Under the pieces are notes generated by a model, which was not told the origin of the DNA, ran no database searches, and saw only the letters and a list, made by a program, of their open reading frames with translations. Made by a program: the position numbers and the translations under genes. A DNA stretch of 64,000 nt from Chaunax sp. Z400 (taxonomy: Eukaryota; Chordata; Actinopteri; Lophiiformes; Chaunacidae). The stretch covers positions 5,923,459-5,987,458 of the forward strand of contig CM075206.1 in assembly GCA_037577475.1 (NCBI GenBank), written 5' to 3'. Every line of letters begins with the position of its first letter. The first letter of the stretch is position 1. Below are positions 1 to 10,943 of the stretch, in pieces.

Positions 1-75
1 CCCAATGCACCAAAGCACTGGCTAACACTGAATCCTCCTCTTTTTTTAAATTTTTTTTACCCTTTATACTTCCAG

Positions 76-150
76 ATCGGGCACATTGAAGGAGATCCAG
101 AAAGAAAAGGCGTCTTCCCCATGTCTTTTGTGCACATCCTGAGTGACTGA
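76..150 (+). CDS. asap1: asap1, terminal coding exon (C-terminal end of SH3 domain), partial
   Basis: This is the last exon of a gene that begins upstream of the window. A pyrimidine-rich stretch and AG acceptor end at base 75. The exon reads 24 codons to TGA at 148-150: IGHIEGDPERKGV, then FPMSFVHILSD. This matches the extreme C-terminus of the ASAP1/ASAP2 Arf GTPase-activating proteins, whose SH3 domain ends with a WWIGHIEG-PERKGVFPVSFVHILSD pattern. ASAP proteins combine BAR, PH, Arf-GAP, ankyrin and SH3 domains and act at focal adhesions, podosomes and endocytic membranes; the SH3 domain binds partners such as FAK. The exon alone cannot separate ASAP1 from ASAP2. The call rests on the downstream cyrib gene, because human ASAP1 and FAM49B are adjacent at 8q24.21. 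A FAM49A/ASAP2 pair also exists on human 2p, but the cyrib protein here is of the B type. Confidence 0.88.
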   Translation: MGHIEGDPERKGVFPMSFVHILSD

Positions 151-1422
151 CAGCTGGAGAGACTTGCACTACGCCCCTAAATTGGGAGGTCCTGTAAATA
201 GCTATCATAACACCCCTTTGTCACATGACAAGTGTGGTCAAGAAAAAACAATGAAGAAGAAATCCAAGAAGGCTCATCTAGCCATGGATGCTCATCCATG
301 CTGTACAAAGAATGTGTGTATTCTTCCTTTACCAGTATTATCTTAACCGTATAGCACGGCTGTGACGAAGCCACTCTCAAAGCCCTAGCACTTACCTAAA
401 GTCTATGTTAATGCTGTTACTGTGTATATATGTATGTACATATATATATATTTGTGTGTGAGTGTATATACATGTTTATTGTACAAAACATGTACCATTG
501 CTCTCTCTCTCTACCGGTCAGATGAAGCATCAGGGCAGTAGAGTTTTAATTTGATCTGCATTCATTTCACTGGCCCTCAAGTAATTATCAGCTTATATTT
601 CTGGAATAAGGACAAATAAGAAATGGAATGTGAAATAGACCATGTCACTATTTGTGTCTTGCATCCATGTTTACCACCGTAATTGACTGAAGAAGCAGGA
701 GTCTCCCACTGATCTTTCCGAGATGAGAAGAATTTCATTAAATGTACTCCTTGTTCTTGCTTGCTTTGTGTGTACATGTATTATGGTTGTTTTACAGTAT
801 AAAAACCTGCTGCTACTGTGTGGTGGAATATCAAAGCCTGTGGTTCACTGTAGGTCACTAATTTTCTCCTTGTTACACTGTTCACTGTATGTATGTTCTG
901 TGTGTGAAGTCAACGCCATCTCCACAGTCCTTTGAAAATTTCTGTGCATGGTGTAACAATGACTGGAATTGAGTGGAGTGCTGCATTCAAAGACGGTCAC
1001 CTCAGGGTTTGAAGAGCCACTATTAACCAGGCAGGACTACATAAAGGTTATCCTGTTGTTAAAGCCACTATTAATGACAAGTACGAGAAACTCAAGAGGA
1101 CATCTCAGCAATAACTTGATTTTCTGACAGGCTAAAACATTTCACATTAACCTGTGTTCACAACTCAGTGTCTTGTAAAAACCTCATGAGCTTGAATTTT
1201 TTTTTTAAAAGTTTGAGTCATGTAATATCATTCCATGTTACTGGACTCAGTACATTTCCAGGTTTGCCTGTGAGCCAGAGATGTATTTTAGAAGTGGACT
1301 TTGTAAACGGCTGGACACAGCCCATGTATTTTCACCCAGTCCTCACTGACTTGCAGTTTTCCCCATGTTAAGGAACGAACCCATCAACCCATTGTATCAT
1401 TAAAAGTGCTGTACTTAAACAC
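151..1422 (+). other. asap1: asap1 3'UTR with probable poly(A) site
   Basis: No plausible coding sequence follows the TGA. The stretch is AT-rich and holds a (TA/TG) microsatellite at about 424-475. An ATTAAA hexamer at 1399-1404 is followed by a T/GT-rich stretch at 1432-1465, which fits a cleavage site near 1420. The UTR end is inferred, and earlier weak poly(A) signals could also be used. Confidence 0.5.
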
Positions 1423-2150
1423 AGTGAGCCTGCTCTTTTGCTGTCTTGCATCTGTGACATGTGGTTTCCAGATCCGTTTATGCCTCCCGTTGGAATTTCA
1501 CACACTCTCATTAGAGGGCAAAGTGCATTTTTAGGCAGCTAACTGAAAGTACAGTTAGACACAAGATAAAGGAATAGCAGATGTTCTGTGAAATGAGCTT
1601 ATTTGCATTCAGGTGGAGGATTATCCTAGATGAGATCAATACCACCCTCATCCCTGTCTGTTAAATATAACCAAGGCCCAGCAGTGATGGATTGTAAACT
1701 AAATGTAGTAAGTTTATAATTTTTAAGTACATGTGTCTAATATGCCATTTAATACCTCTTAAGTTACATTTAAAAAAGGGAAATGTGTTTAGTCTACTTC
1801 ATTTAAACAGTTGTAGTTGCTGATCACAAATTTCAGATTAAGAACTTACATGCAATGATCAATATATTACAATGGTCAAATATTACACATACTGGTGCAC
1901 TCCTTTAAAACTAAAATACTTTGCTAATTAAATGAAATTTTGAATGCAGGACTATGCAATTTAGAGGTTTTATGGTATAGTATTGCTACTTAACATTAAT
2001 TCCAATACTTCTTCCACCACTGCATATCTGCATGTTTATTATGAGACTACAGCGAGCAGCCGTTAGCTTAGCACATGAACAAACATCTAGACTAGTTTTC
2101 CTACAAATATTTAACTTTTCTGTATTAATGACAACATTTATGACAAAGGT
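1423..2150. other. AT-rich tail-to-tail spacer
   Basis: This lies between the inferred 3' ends of asap1 (plus strand) and the 42sp50-like gene (minus strand). I see no coding exon, tRNA or recognisable transposon. The short ORFs here lack coding character. Confidence 0.5.
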
Positions 2151-2171
2151 TTCAAGAAAGTTCTCAAAATA

Positions 2172-2177
2172 TTTATT
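2172..2177 (-). terminator. 42sp50: poly(A) signal AATAAA of the 42sp50-like gene
   Basis: On the minus strand AATAAA lies about 180 nt past the stop codon at 2354-2356. This gives an inferred 3'UTR of about 200 nt ending near 2150. It is the first canonical hexamer downstream of the stop on that strand. Confidence 0.6.
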
Positions 2178-2353
2178 TTGTTTAACCATTTACATTTAAC
2201 TCAAGATCACAATCCAATTCTTCAGCTTCTTTTGGATTTAACACAGGAACAATCATTTAAGAAAACAAAAATACTTTGTGTGAAAACACAAACTGCATCT
2301 TGCCAAATAAAACTACTCAAACTGGTCATATCAGAATACTGGTAAACAAAAAC

Positions 2354-4318
2354 TCATTTACACACTTGGGCTCTCAGTTTCGACCCTTGGTCCTTCTCCA
2401 CCGACTTGATGACTCCTACAGCGACGGTCTGCTTCAGGTCTCTGGCAGCAAAGCGTCCTGGGAAAGCAAAGTTCATAGTCAAGCAGTGCAGAAGTCAACA
2501 TGGGTGGGATTTCTTGCACATGAAGAAATTAAGATTTCAGTGACTTACCTAAAGGAGGGTATGTGAAGAAGCTCTCCACACACATGGGCTTGATGGGAAC
2601 CAGCTTGACTGTAGCAGCGTCTCCAGACCTCAGTAACTGTGGATGGTCCTCCAGTTTCTTGCCTGTGCGGCGGTCGAGCTTCTCCCTCAGCTCAGCAAAG
2701 CGGCAGGTTACGTGGGCGGTGTGGCAGTCCAGGACGGGAGCGTAGCCTGCTTTGACCTTTCCTGGATGGTTCAGGATGATCACCTAAATATAGGAAAAAG
2801 GCATCAGAACAGGGGGGCAACAACTAATTTCAAGTCTGTACTCTCACTCCATTGAACCAACCTGAGCTTCGAAGCTGCTGACGTCTGATGGAGGATCTTG
2901 CTGGGCGTTGCCGGCCACATCCCCACGCCGAAGGTTCTTTACGGACACGTTCTTTATGTTGAAGCCAACGTTGTGTCCTGGCAGAGCCGTCTCCAGCCCC
3001 TGGTGGTGCATCTCAATGGACTTCACCTCAGCAGTGAGCTTGGCAGGGGAGAACATCAGGGTCATGCCAGGTTTAAGGACACCCGTTTCGATCTTACCCA
3101 CCGGCACGGTCCCAACACCTGAAAGGATGAACAGAAAGCATCTCAAGTCAATTTGATCTGTTAAAATGTGAACTTTTAAGGCATCTTATCAGCCAGAGAG
3201 CATTGCAGCTGTGTCTCCTCGGCCACACACCTGTACCTCATTGTCTTGATTAGATCTGAGTTCACAGGCTAGCAAACAAATTTAAAATGGCAAGGCAGCA
3301 ATTAAAATAAACTTTGAGCACAGTTACTAACCTCCAATTTTGTAGACATCCTGCAGAGGTAATCGTAAGGGCTTGTTGATGGTGCGCACTGGTGGGTGAA
3401 TGGAGTCCAGGACTTCAAGTAGAGTTCTCCCGCTCGCATTCCCTTCCCTACGTCTGGTTTTCCAGCCTTGGAACCAAGGCATCTGTAAGAGGACGCTTTT
3501 AATCAAGGGGTTTCATGTTCTGAGCAGATACTTTAAAATCACCATTACCTTCTGAGTTGCTGTGATCATGTTCTCTCCGGTCCAGCCAGAAATTGGAACA
3601 AAGGGGACAGTCGCCGGGTCGTAGCCAATCTTCTTGAGGAAGCCACTCACGCCTCGCAGCACTTCGTCAAAGCGGATCTGGCTGTAAGGCGGTTCTGTCA
3701 GATCCATCTTGTTCACACAGACTATGATCTGCTTGACACCCAGAGTGTAAGCCAGTAACGCATGCTCTCTGGTCTGACCACTTCTCGACACCCCAGCCTC
3801 ATACTCTCCTTTGGCTGCAGAGACCACCAGGAGGGCAACATCGGCCTGAAATGACAGTTGGAAAAATAAAGCAAAGTAGGCATTAAGAAAAAGCTTCATT
3901 TTGATGCTGCTTACCTGTGAAGTCCCTGTTATCATGTTTTTAATGAAGTCACGATGGCCAGGTGCATCAATTATAGTCATGGTGTATTTTTGAGTGTTGA
4001 ATTTCAGCAGGGAGATGTCAATGGTGATTCCTCGCTCCCGCTCAGCCTTCAACTTGTCCAACACCCAGGCAAACTTGAAGGAACTCTTCCCCATCTGTGG
4101 AAGCCAATAAATTAAGCCTTAAAGCAGGTTTTTACATTTTTCAAGTGTTTTAAAGCAGGTTTTTTCTTCCTCACCTGTGCTGCAGCTTTCTCAAACTTCT
4201 CCAGTCTTCTCTGATCAATCCCACCACATTTGTAGACCAGGTGGCCGGTGGTGGTTGACTTTCCACTGTCAACATGACCAATGACCACCATATTAACATG
4301 AGTCTTCTCCCTTGGCAT
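2354..4318 (-). CDS. 42sp50: 42Sp50 / thesaurin a-like eEF1A paralogue (oocyte-type elongation factor 1-alpha), 7 coding exons, 455 aa
   Basis: Exons in transcription order are 4318-4175, 4094-3915, 3845-3549, 3482-3332, 3118-2862, 2783-2549 and 2457-2354. All introns are GT-AG, and they join in one frame to 456 codons including TGA. The product is a full GTPase: P-loop GHVDSGKS at 14-21, DAPGH at 91-95, NKMD at 153-156 and SGW near 194-196. Domains II and III carry YAPVLDCHTAH, DRRTGKKLED and KPMCVESF. It is about the family length (462 aa) but clearly divergent from canonical eEF1A. The blocks ADVALLVVSAA, QIIVCVNKMDLTEPPYS, IGYDPATVPFVPISGWTGEN and RFAARDLKQTVAVGV-KSVE are those I associate with 42Sp50. 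In Xenopus that protein, with 42Sp43, holds tRNA and 5S RNA in 42S particles of previtellogenic oocytes. The Lys-rich eEF1A C-terminal tail is replaced by a short unrelated tail ending QVCK. Multiple introns and an open frame exclude a retrocopy. The alternative is another fast-evolving eef1a duplicate. Confidence 0.87.
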
Positions 4319-4410
4319 GGTTGAAGGTTGGTTTTGCCAACTTAGCAGGTTAACTGTTAAGATTTCTGAGATTATGTAAATTATGTTCCGTCCTCTGAAT
4401 TCTTCTGTTA

Positions 4411-4511
4411 AATGGATCTGGCCTGCCTCTATGGAGTGAATTTATAAGCTCCATGTGGAGGCACATTGAACACAGGTGTGCTGTTTAATCAAGCTTAATT
4501 GATGACAGGTG
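4411..4511 (-). promoter_or_regulatory. 42sp50: TATA-box promoter with three E-boxes, 42sp50-like gene
   Basis: On the minus strand TATAAA (4446-4441) lies about 123 bp upstream of the ATG. That places transcription start near 4411 and gives a short 5'UTR of about 90 nt without an obvious intron. Just upstream are E-boxes (CANNTG) at 4452-4457, 4473-4478 and 4506-4511; the last two read CACCTG on the gene strand. E-boxes bound by FIGLA are a known feature of vertebrate oocyte promoters such as zona pellucida genes. Their role here is inferred. Confidence 0.55.
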
Positions 4512-5265
4512 TCTGTTTGGTGAAACCTGAACTTTGCTGAATGTTTGACACTGTTAAATCGCAAAGTAGGTTGATCACCAAGAAAATGAAATGTTGGAAA
4601 GCAAGATTTCCTCACAAATGTTTTCTTTTAAAAAAAAATCAACCACTGTGGGAGGATTGAAGAGAAGTCACAAATGTTTCAGCTTGATCTTTCATCAGTC
4701 TGCAGCAACAGGCAGTTGTCTTTTAAGGGCACCTAATGATCTCAAATTACAACCAGGTGTGTCATTGAGAGGTAGCAGCTTTATTAACTTACCTCTCTCT
4801 CTCTCATGCATATGAAAAGATCAATATGAGATTGTTTATTCATTCCTGTACCCATGCACTGCAGTTAATTTAACAAAATTGTAGCTATAATATTTACTAT
4901 ATCCTGAAAACCCTATCATCAGCTTATGAGATGTTGACATGCATACACATAGTGCAGTGCAGTAAAGCAGGTGACCTACTTTGCATTAAACCTAATAAAG
5001 CCACTTTTGTATGACTGTTAGTAGTTGGAAACTTCTTGATTTAAGTCTCAACTTCATTCAATGTTAAGCCCTTCATCTTTCCTATACCAATGCTAATGAA
5101 CCGACCACCGCGGTGAGGCATATTAATAGGCAAGGTCAGTAATAATCCGGTGGAAATTGAATCTGTACAACGGGCTCGAATACTCGTGCGGGGTTATCTT
5201 TATATTGATAGAAAATGCCTACAGCTTCCCTCTCCGGGCTTTGAGGTTGAACAAACCGAACTCCT
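4512..5265. other. Divergent intergenic spacer, 42sp50-like gene / cyrib
   Basis: This separates two head-to-head promoters. It is AT-rich up to about 5095 and more GC-rich after. I see no coding exon or recognisable repeat; the small plus-strand ORF at 4591-4815 has no coding character. Confidence 0.5.
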
Positions 5266-5325
5266 CCCATCGTGTGACGACGTAATGACGCTCAGTAACT
5301 AACCCGGAAACAGCAACAGCAAGTC
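5266..5325 (+). promoter_or_regulatory. cyrib: cyrib core promoter (CRE and ETS sites, TATA-less)
   Basis: Two TGACG CRE half-sites (5275-5279 and 5286-5290) and a CCGGAA ETS site (5304-5309) precede a pyrimidine-rich, TOP-like stretch (about 5327-5342). No TATA box is seen. This is typical of a broadly expressed gene and contrasts with the TATA promoter of the neighbour on the other strand. Confidence 0.5.
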
Positions 5326-5410
5326 GCTTTTCTTCTCCTCTCAGCCCGTACCGCTGACTCCTAGCGTGGTATCAAGACGTCGACTCCCGGCTCTCTCCAC
5401 GAGCATCAAG
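5326..5410 (+). other. cyrib: cyrib non-coding first exon (5'UTR)
   Basis: A GC-rich segment directly after the CRE/ETS cluster ends in a good donor, CAAG|GTAAAA, at 5410/5411. The cyrib start codon lies 16 kb away in an exon with its own 3' splice acceptor, so at least one upstream untranslated exon must exist. This is the best placed candidate. The transcription start is estimated to about 20 bp. Confidence 0.55.
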
Positions 5411-6474
5411 GTAAAATTAAACTACTCTATCTAATCTCTTACCGTCTTTTTAATTACCGCCTTTACTGCCTACTGGTTGCCATTCTGTGTGGCTTGTTTT
5501 GAGTGTTAAATTATGTTCCTTTGAGGCAAAAAAAAGAAAGAAGATGAATCACAAACAGCGAAATCAAGTCAATGTATCTTCAAGTCACTTTAAAAATCAA
5601 ACAGTGGAAAAAATCTATTTTTAGGTTACATGCTCGCTGCACCCTTAACTTCCCCTATTCAGGACAATGGTAGTTTTCTCTAGGTAGACGTGAGGCTACG
5701 CCGCTAGCCAGATTTTCCTTTATTTGGTCAGAGGCGTGAATGTTACATGCTCGACCCACAACTAATAATGCTGAGTTTAGGCACGTCTGTAATGTAGAGC
5801 ACCAGGTAATCTGTAACGCTAGTTTTAAAGTAACCATATAACAGAGATTAAGACTGCACTCTTACAGACAGTAAATGATGCACCATTACAGCTCCATTAA
5901 AGGAAATGCACACAGTGACAGTTTGGAGATAATTAGAGCTGGTTTGTTTTTAATGATTAACATTCCTATCAAAGCATCATCAAACATTGTATCACAAACT
6001 GTGGTGTTGTCAGTGGTGGTGGGATCTCTCAAATGCACCTTCCACTGAAAATTGCACAATTAAACCATAGGACATATATGTGATTTCCTTTCTGCTCAGT
6101 CTGCAAAGGTCCTGAAAAGTGGAAGTGAAACACCCAGAAAGCTCTGTTGTGGTTGTGATGCAACTTCTGTAAGTGAAATTTATGTCACAGTCTTTGCTAG
6201 TGCAAATTCAGCCAATTTGCACTGAGACTATTTGGGTATGTAATGAAGAACAACAAGGTTCTTAAATGATGGCAGGAGTAATTCTACATCAGCTTAATGC
6301 TTTGTTGCACTTTTTTCTTAATAAACATGGATTTATTGCAAGTACGTGCGTACTGTTGCATGCATTGTGCATACAATTGGGACCTTCTACTTTAACATAG
6401 TGAATCTTGAACTTTGATCCTCTTGCTCATACATCTGTCGCAGTCTGTAGCGCAAAATTCAAGGTTAAAAAGTA

Positions 6475-6572
6475 GTGGTGTCAATCGATTTAAAAATTTT
6501 TAATCAAGCTAATCACAATAACAGACAGTGATTAATCATGATTAATTGCAAGTTTAAAAAACCTTATGAAAA

Positions 6573-6607
<35 letters not shown>
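6475..6607. repeat. Interspersed-repeat fragment plus (TA)n microsatellite
   Basis: The stretch GTCAATCGATTTAAAAA followed by GTGATTAATCATGATTAAT resembles a dispersed repeat common in fish genomes. It is followed by a pure TA run at 6576-6607. Confidence 0.4.
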
Positions 6608-6610
<3 letters not shown>

Positions 6611-9600
6611 TTTTACAAATACTGTACATATATTTAAAAGACAAATATGCAATTTGAATGCAACAATGAGGCGTGTTCTCACTGAGGCTTGGTCCATGTG
6701 ACAAATCTTCCGTTGCACAGAGGATTGTGAGTCAAAATAGCCAGAAAAGTATGCTGGCTTGCACACTGCAAAATGCAATCAGATGCAGTAGTAGAAATCA
6801 TTTGATTTCTGGTATTTAATATGTATCGGATCATGCTGAATTATTCTGGCATACTAATTTATGTAGTAGTATGGGTATTGGAATGCAGCACCAGTTTTAC
6901 CCTGTGAAGTAACTTGCCTCTTGGTTATTTGAGTTGTCCTTTTGAAAAGTGTCTTCCTCATATCTTCTTCTCTTCTTTTAAAAAAAAAAGAAGGAGTATC
7001 ACCTTTCTCTCTATGTTTAGGGATTTTACTCAATAGATGGACACGGTGTTCTGTTCTCATCCTTCGCTTCAGTGTAAACTTGTATAAATAAGGGCTGGAA
7101 AAGACTCGGCAAATACCTAACCTGAGCCACAGTTGTGCTGTAAGTACTGTGAGACATGGTACAACTTGTTGCACCGTGTCTCAGTCTTTCTGCAGCGGTG
7201 TGGACGGATGAGATAATAGATGGAGGCACTTTGGGAAAGAGTTTGAAACTAGTAGAGCTAATTCCGCCTTATTTTGATCAGTGGTGCAGCTAGGTGTAGA
7301 CGTTGCTGCAGCAGTTGGAAACATTGCAAAAGTGAGGGGAGAGGCTACTTGCAACAAGACAGTGAAATCTCATGTTGAGCATTTTAGTAGGTACAGGAAG
7401 TAACCAGTGGGTGCTTTCTTCTAACAACTTCAGCTTGTGAAACAAGCATGACACACGAATATGGCTCATTTGGCACAGTGTATTTCCTCATAAATCCCAG
7501 GTGAATGCAGGCATAGGCATGCACGTGCATTAAGGTCTGGCATCTTTTTCTTTTAGAAATCAGAGGTTTTTTTTGGGGGGATACTGCAGCAACATTGTCA
7601 TATAAAGCAAGAATGAGAATCTAGCCAAGGATTCTTTTCTTCTGATTTGACATTTTTCTACTCAGTTTTAATCTAGTTGCGATCTTGTCAAAGTCATTCA
7701 GCTTTAGATGTTTTCCGTGTGAGGACATTGTCGGTATTACATAGGACTTTTGTCTGTGCTTTACATCGGTATTTGCATGATGGGTGCTTGAATAACAATA
7801 GGGTGTTTCCAGGAGTCCTCCCGAGGACCTTTAGGGCAGAGCTGCATTTAAATGTCACAGACTTGGAAACAGACCTTTCATTTATAAAGTTAGAAGAAAG
7901 ATTTTGCTTTTTTTTCCCCCTGAAAACTGTCCATAAATTAATAAGGAATCCTCTGTTGTGAATAAAAGCCATGATCATTGCATTTGGACAATTTCTCACG
8001 AATAAACTGTTTACTTCGCTGGAATGTCTCCAAGTCGCCAAGGGGTCCAAATCCCTCTTTGCAACCCACCCTCCTTGTGCACACCCAGTGTCAACTGAGC
8101 TGCTGGCTTCAGTTTGGGTTACAGCAGTTATTCTCGGTATGAAGTTCTCTTGGGAATTGGATCCACTCATACGAGGCGTCTCATCTAGTCGAGCCATTGT
8201 TGTAACATGTTCAGTCATTGTAACACGGCATGATTTGTACTGCATTGTTGTGACAATTCAGGGTTGTGCTTATTTATTATACAGCGTTGCCTCAGATACT
8301 TTCTGTAGAATTAGCTGCAGGACATCTTCTCCTTAAAAGGGAAACATGTTTAGTAGAGTCAGAATGTATGATTACATTTGAATGCCTCAGGCTTTGGTTT
8401 AAGTTTTTTGCTCTTATTTTTTTAGTGCTCATGTATTTTTGTGCTGTTTGTAATCTGTGGGTGAGCACTTGTGAAATCTAATGCAATCTACAACAACTTC
8501 AGAAACTCCACCAAACCTGTTTGCACATTTACAAATCTTTTACAAGCTGTTTGCATCGTATAGTCATTTATTTATTTGTCCATACTACAGGCAGCGTGCT
8601 GAAGGTCGGGTGCTGCTGTCTTGGCTTTATGCAGAATGGACTTGTATTGATCCCTCTCCACGGCGCAGTGCTGTTTGTTCAGTAATTTGGATCAACTTCC
8701 TCTAAGTGATTTAGTCTGTTCAGCATTTTACTCCAACACACCATTATCATCATTTAAAACCCTCTCATTTAAAAAAGTGTGGTTTTAGTAGCTCTTGACC
8801 TGCAGTACTTTGTTAAATGTTTTAGAACTTGTGCCCAGTTGAGTACACAATTTTCCTTCTTCCATCACTACTGCATGTCAGGCCTTGTCCATAAGCAAAT
8901 CGTAGTTGAAGTGAAATGATGGCACACTTGAGTCACACAGTAAGAAAGGCTAACTCTGTATCACAGAGCAGATCTCACAAACGATGTCTTGATTTGATTA
9001 GCTCGTCTGCAGTTGTACCTGGTTCTAATGACCTTGTGTGTTTATTGAGCTTGTGAAGAGTCTGTATGTGTGTGAGGAAGCAGAAAAGAGTCGCTGCTAC
9101 AGACTTATTTCACAGATCCTTCGTTAACACACACTGTTTTGGTGGAGAGAATGGCGGCGTGGAGCCACGCGGGTCCTAGCTGTGGTTGGTTTGTGTTTGT
9201 AACCTCTGGCAGCAGGGAGTATTCTACTTTTGATGTGTATGAGTCAGTACGATGTGCCACTTTCTGATCTGCAGCTCTGGCTGAGCTGGTAGACCCGGAG
9301 CATTCCTCTCAACTTTCTCACATCCGTCCTGTGATGTTGGCTTATCTGAAGCCCTGATCATGCACATAGTGAGAGAAGGGAGCCATCGTGGATCGTTTTC
9401 CACTTTGAATTGAATGGCTATGAATAACGTGGCCCACTCAAAAGGACAAAAGCTGTCACTCTGTTTGCCCCTCACCCCCACGCCTTTCACACATGCACAG
9501 AAAACCTCTCCAAGCCTCAGATTTGAGAAAATCTACAGTAGAGAGAACAGAGATAAGGAGATTTTTTTTCTTTTTCTTGCGAGAGCCACTTAAAGCTGCT

Positions 9601-10889
9601 AAGCAATTATTCGATTGTCCTGCTGTTTAAAAAAAAGTATTATCCTTTCATATCACAAAAAGAAAAGAAAAAACCCATCTTTATAATGTGGACAATGCAT
9701 TTCTTACATGTTAAACCATGTGAGATCCTCATGTGGCCGCCCACATGCCAGTGGAGACACAGATCTGGGGAGTTGCCACAGATGGCAGAACAGCATGCTA
9801 GCAATTCAGCTTTTGCATGAAACTGTTGTCGTTCTGCCCCCGCACCAATCCTCCATCCTACCATAGAGTCGAAACTGTGAAATAAATCTGTCTCTCTTTT
9901 TACCCCAGCTGCCTTTGTATTAACTAAACCTTGTCTGAAAAGCGGTTCAAGATGCATTTTAATATGTTTAATATGTGGATCAGAGAACATATATGCACAA
10001 AAGGGAAGTGGTCAGTTTTTATTTTACTAAATGATTATATCAAAATTAAAATGTTAGTATTCTCTGTCTTACTCTTAACTACACTAGAGCTGCAGCCAGT
10101 CATTACTTACTCATCACCTTCAGCTGTTTTTCCACATTTGACCACCTCCATTTAGAACAGAGAAGATGACAGTTGTGCGCATGTCATCGGACAAATGGAC
10201 ATGCTCCACAATATAGATCCTATTGATTTACCTCAATTGCTCTGCTGTCAGATTCTGCACATGTTTTGCCGTATGTAGCACACACAGTTCACCGCAGGCC
10301 CACACACACGTCAGCACACATCTATCGGCTCCTTCATGTGGCGGAGCAAATTAAAGCCAAAGAGCAAATTTTACTTGGTGTGTCGCTGCTACAAACTTAA
10401 GATGTGAGAGCAAAAGATTGAAATGTGTCTTTGCCTCTCTGAAGTGTTTATTTGCCCTCCAAATAGCACAGTTGTTGATGCTGCAGCCCCGTTACACAAT
10501 CTTTGTACAGAAAACTTTCAAATTCTAGAAACGACAAAACGAAAGAAAGAAATAAGTCTTTGAAACAGCAGGAAATAATTATTTAGTTGTTTGTTTTATT
10601 GCCTCTCATCCACTTGAAATGAATCCAGTTGGTTAGTCTAAGGCAACAGAATTTCAGATTTCTTCAACCTTAATTTGCTGCCATGACTCATCTCCTCTCA
10701 TGACTTGATCCTTATTTAAATACCTTTATAGTTTTGCTGGGATAAACATCCCCCCCACGTGACGAGTGGATGCCTCCGAGCTCATCGAAACATAAAACAC
10801 CCCATCCCACACTGGGACACTGGTTAACTGAGCTGGAGTTTTTCCCCTCCGTTTAATTGTTGCCTGAAGGAATGAGCAAATGACTGCAG

Positions 10890-10908
10890 ACACACACAAA
10901 GACACACA

Positions 10909-10941
<33 letters not shown>
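10890..10941. repeat. (CA)n microsatellite
   Basis: CA dinucleotides, imperfect at first and then pure to 10941. They produce spurious CV-rich ORFs on the minus strand. Confidence 0.95.

Positions 10942-10943
<2 letters not shown>

Noticed and set aside
2276..3156. Several plus-strand ORFs over the eEF1A-like gene
   Set aside because: Antisense shadows of the minus-strand coding exons.
2354..4318. Processed eEF1A pseudogene
   Set aside because: eEF1A retrocopies are common, but this locus has six in-frame GT-AG introns, intact GTP-binding motifs and its own TATA box.
7694..8245. 183-codon minus-strand ORF in cyrib intron 1
   Set aside because: The longest ORF of the intron after the eEF1A pieces, but its composition is low in coding character. 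It has no splice context or recognised domain and is overlapped by similarly long frames on the other strand.
9146..9265. ATGGCGGCG start with a 38-codon ORF as an alternative cyrib first exon
   Set aside because: No donor in frame at a sensible place and no CpG promoter around it.
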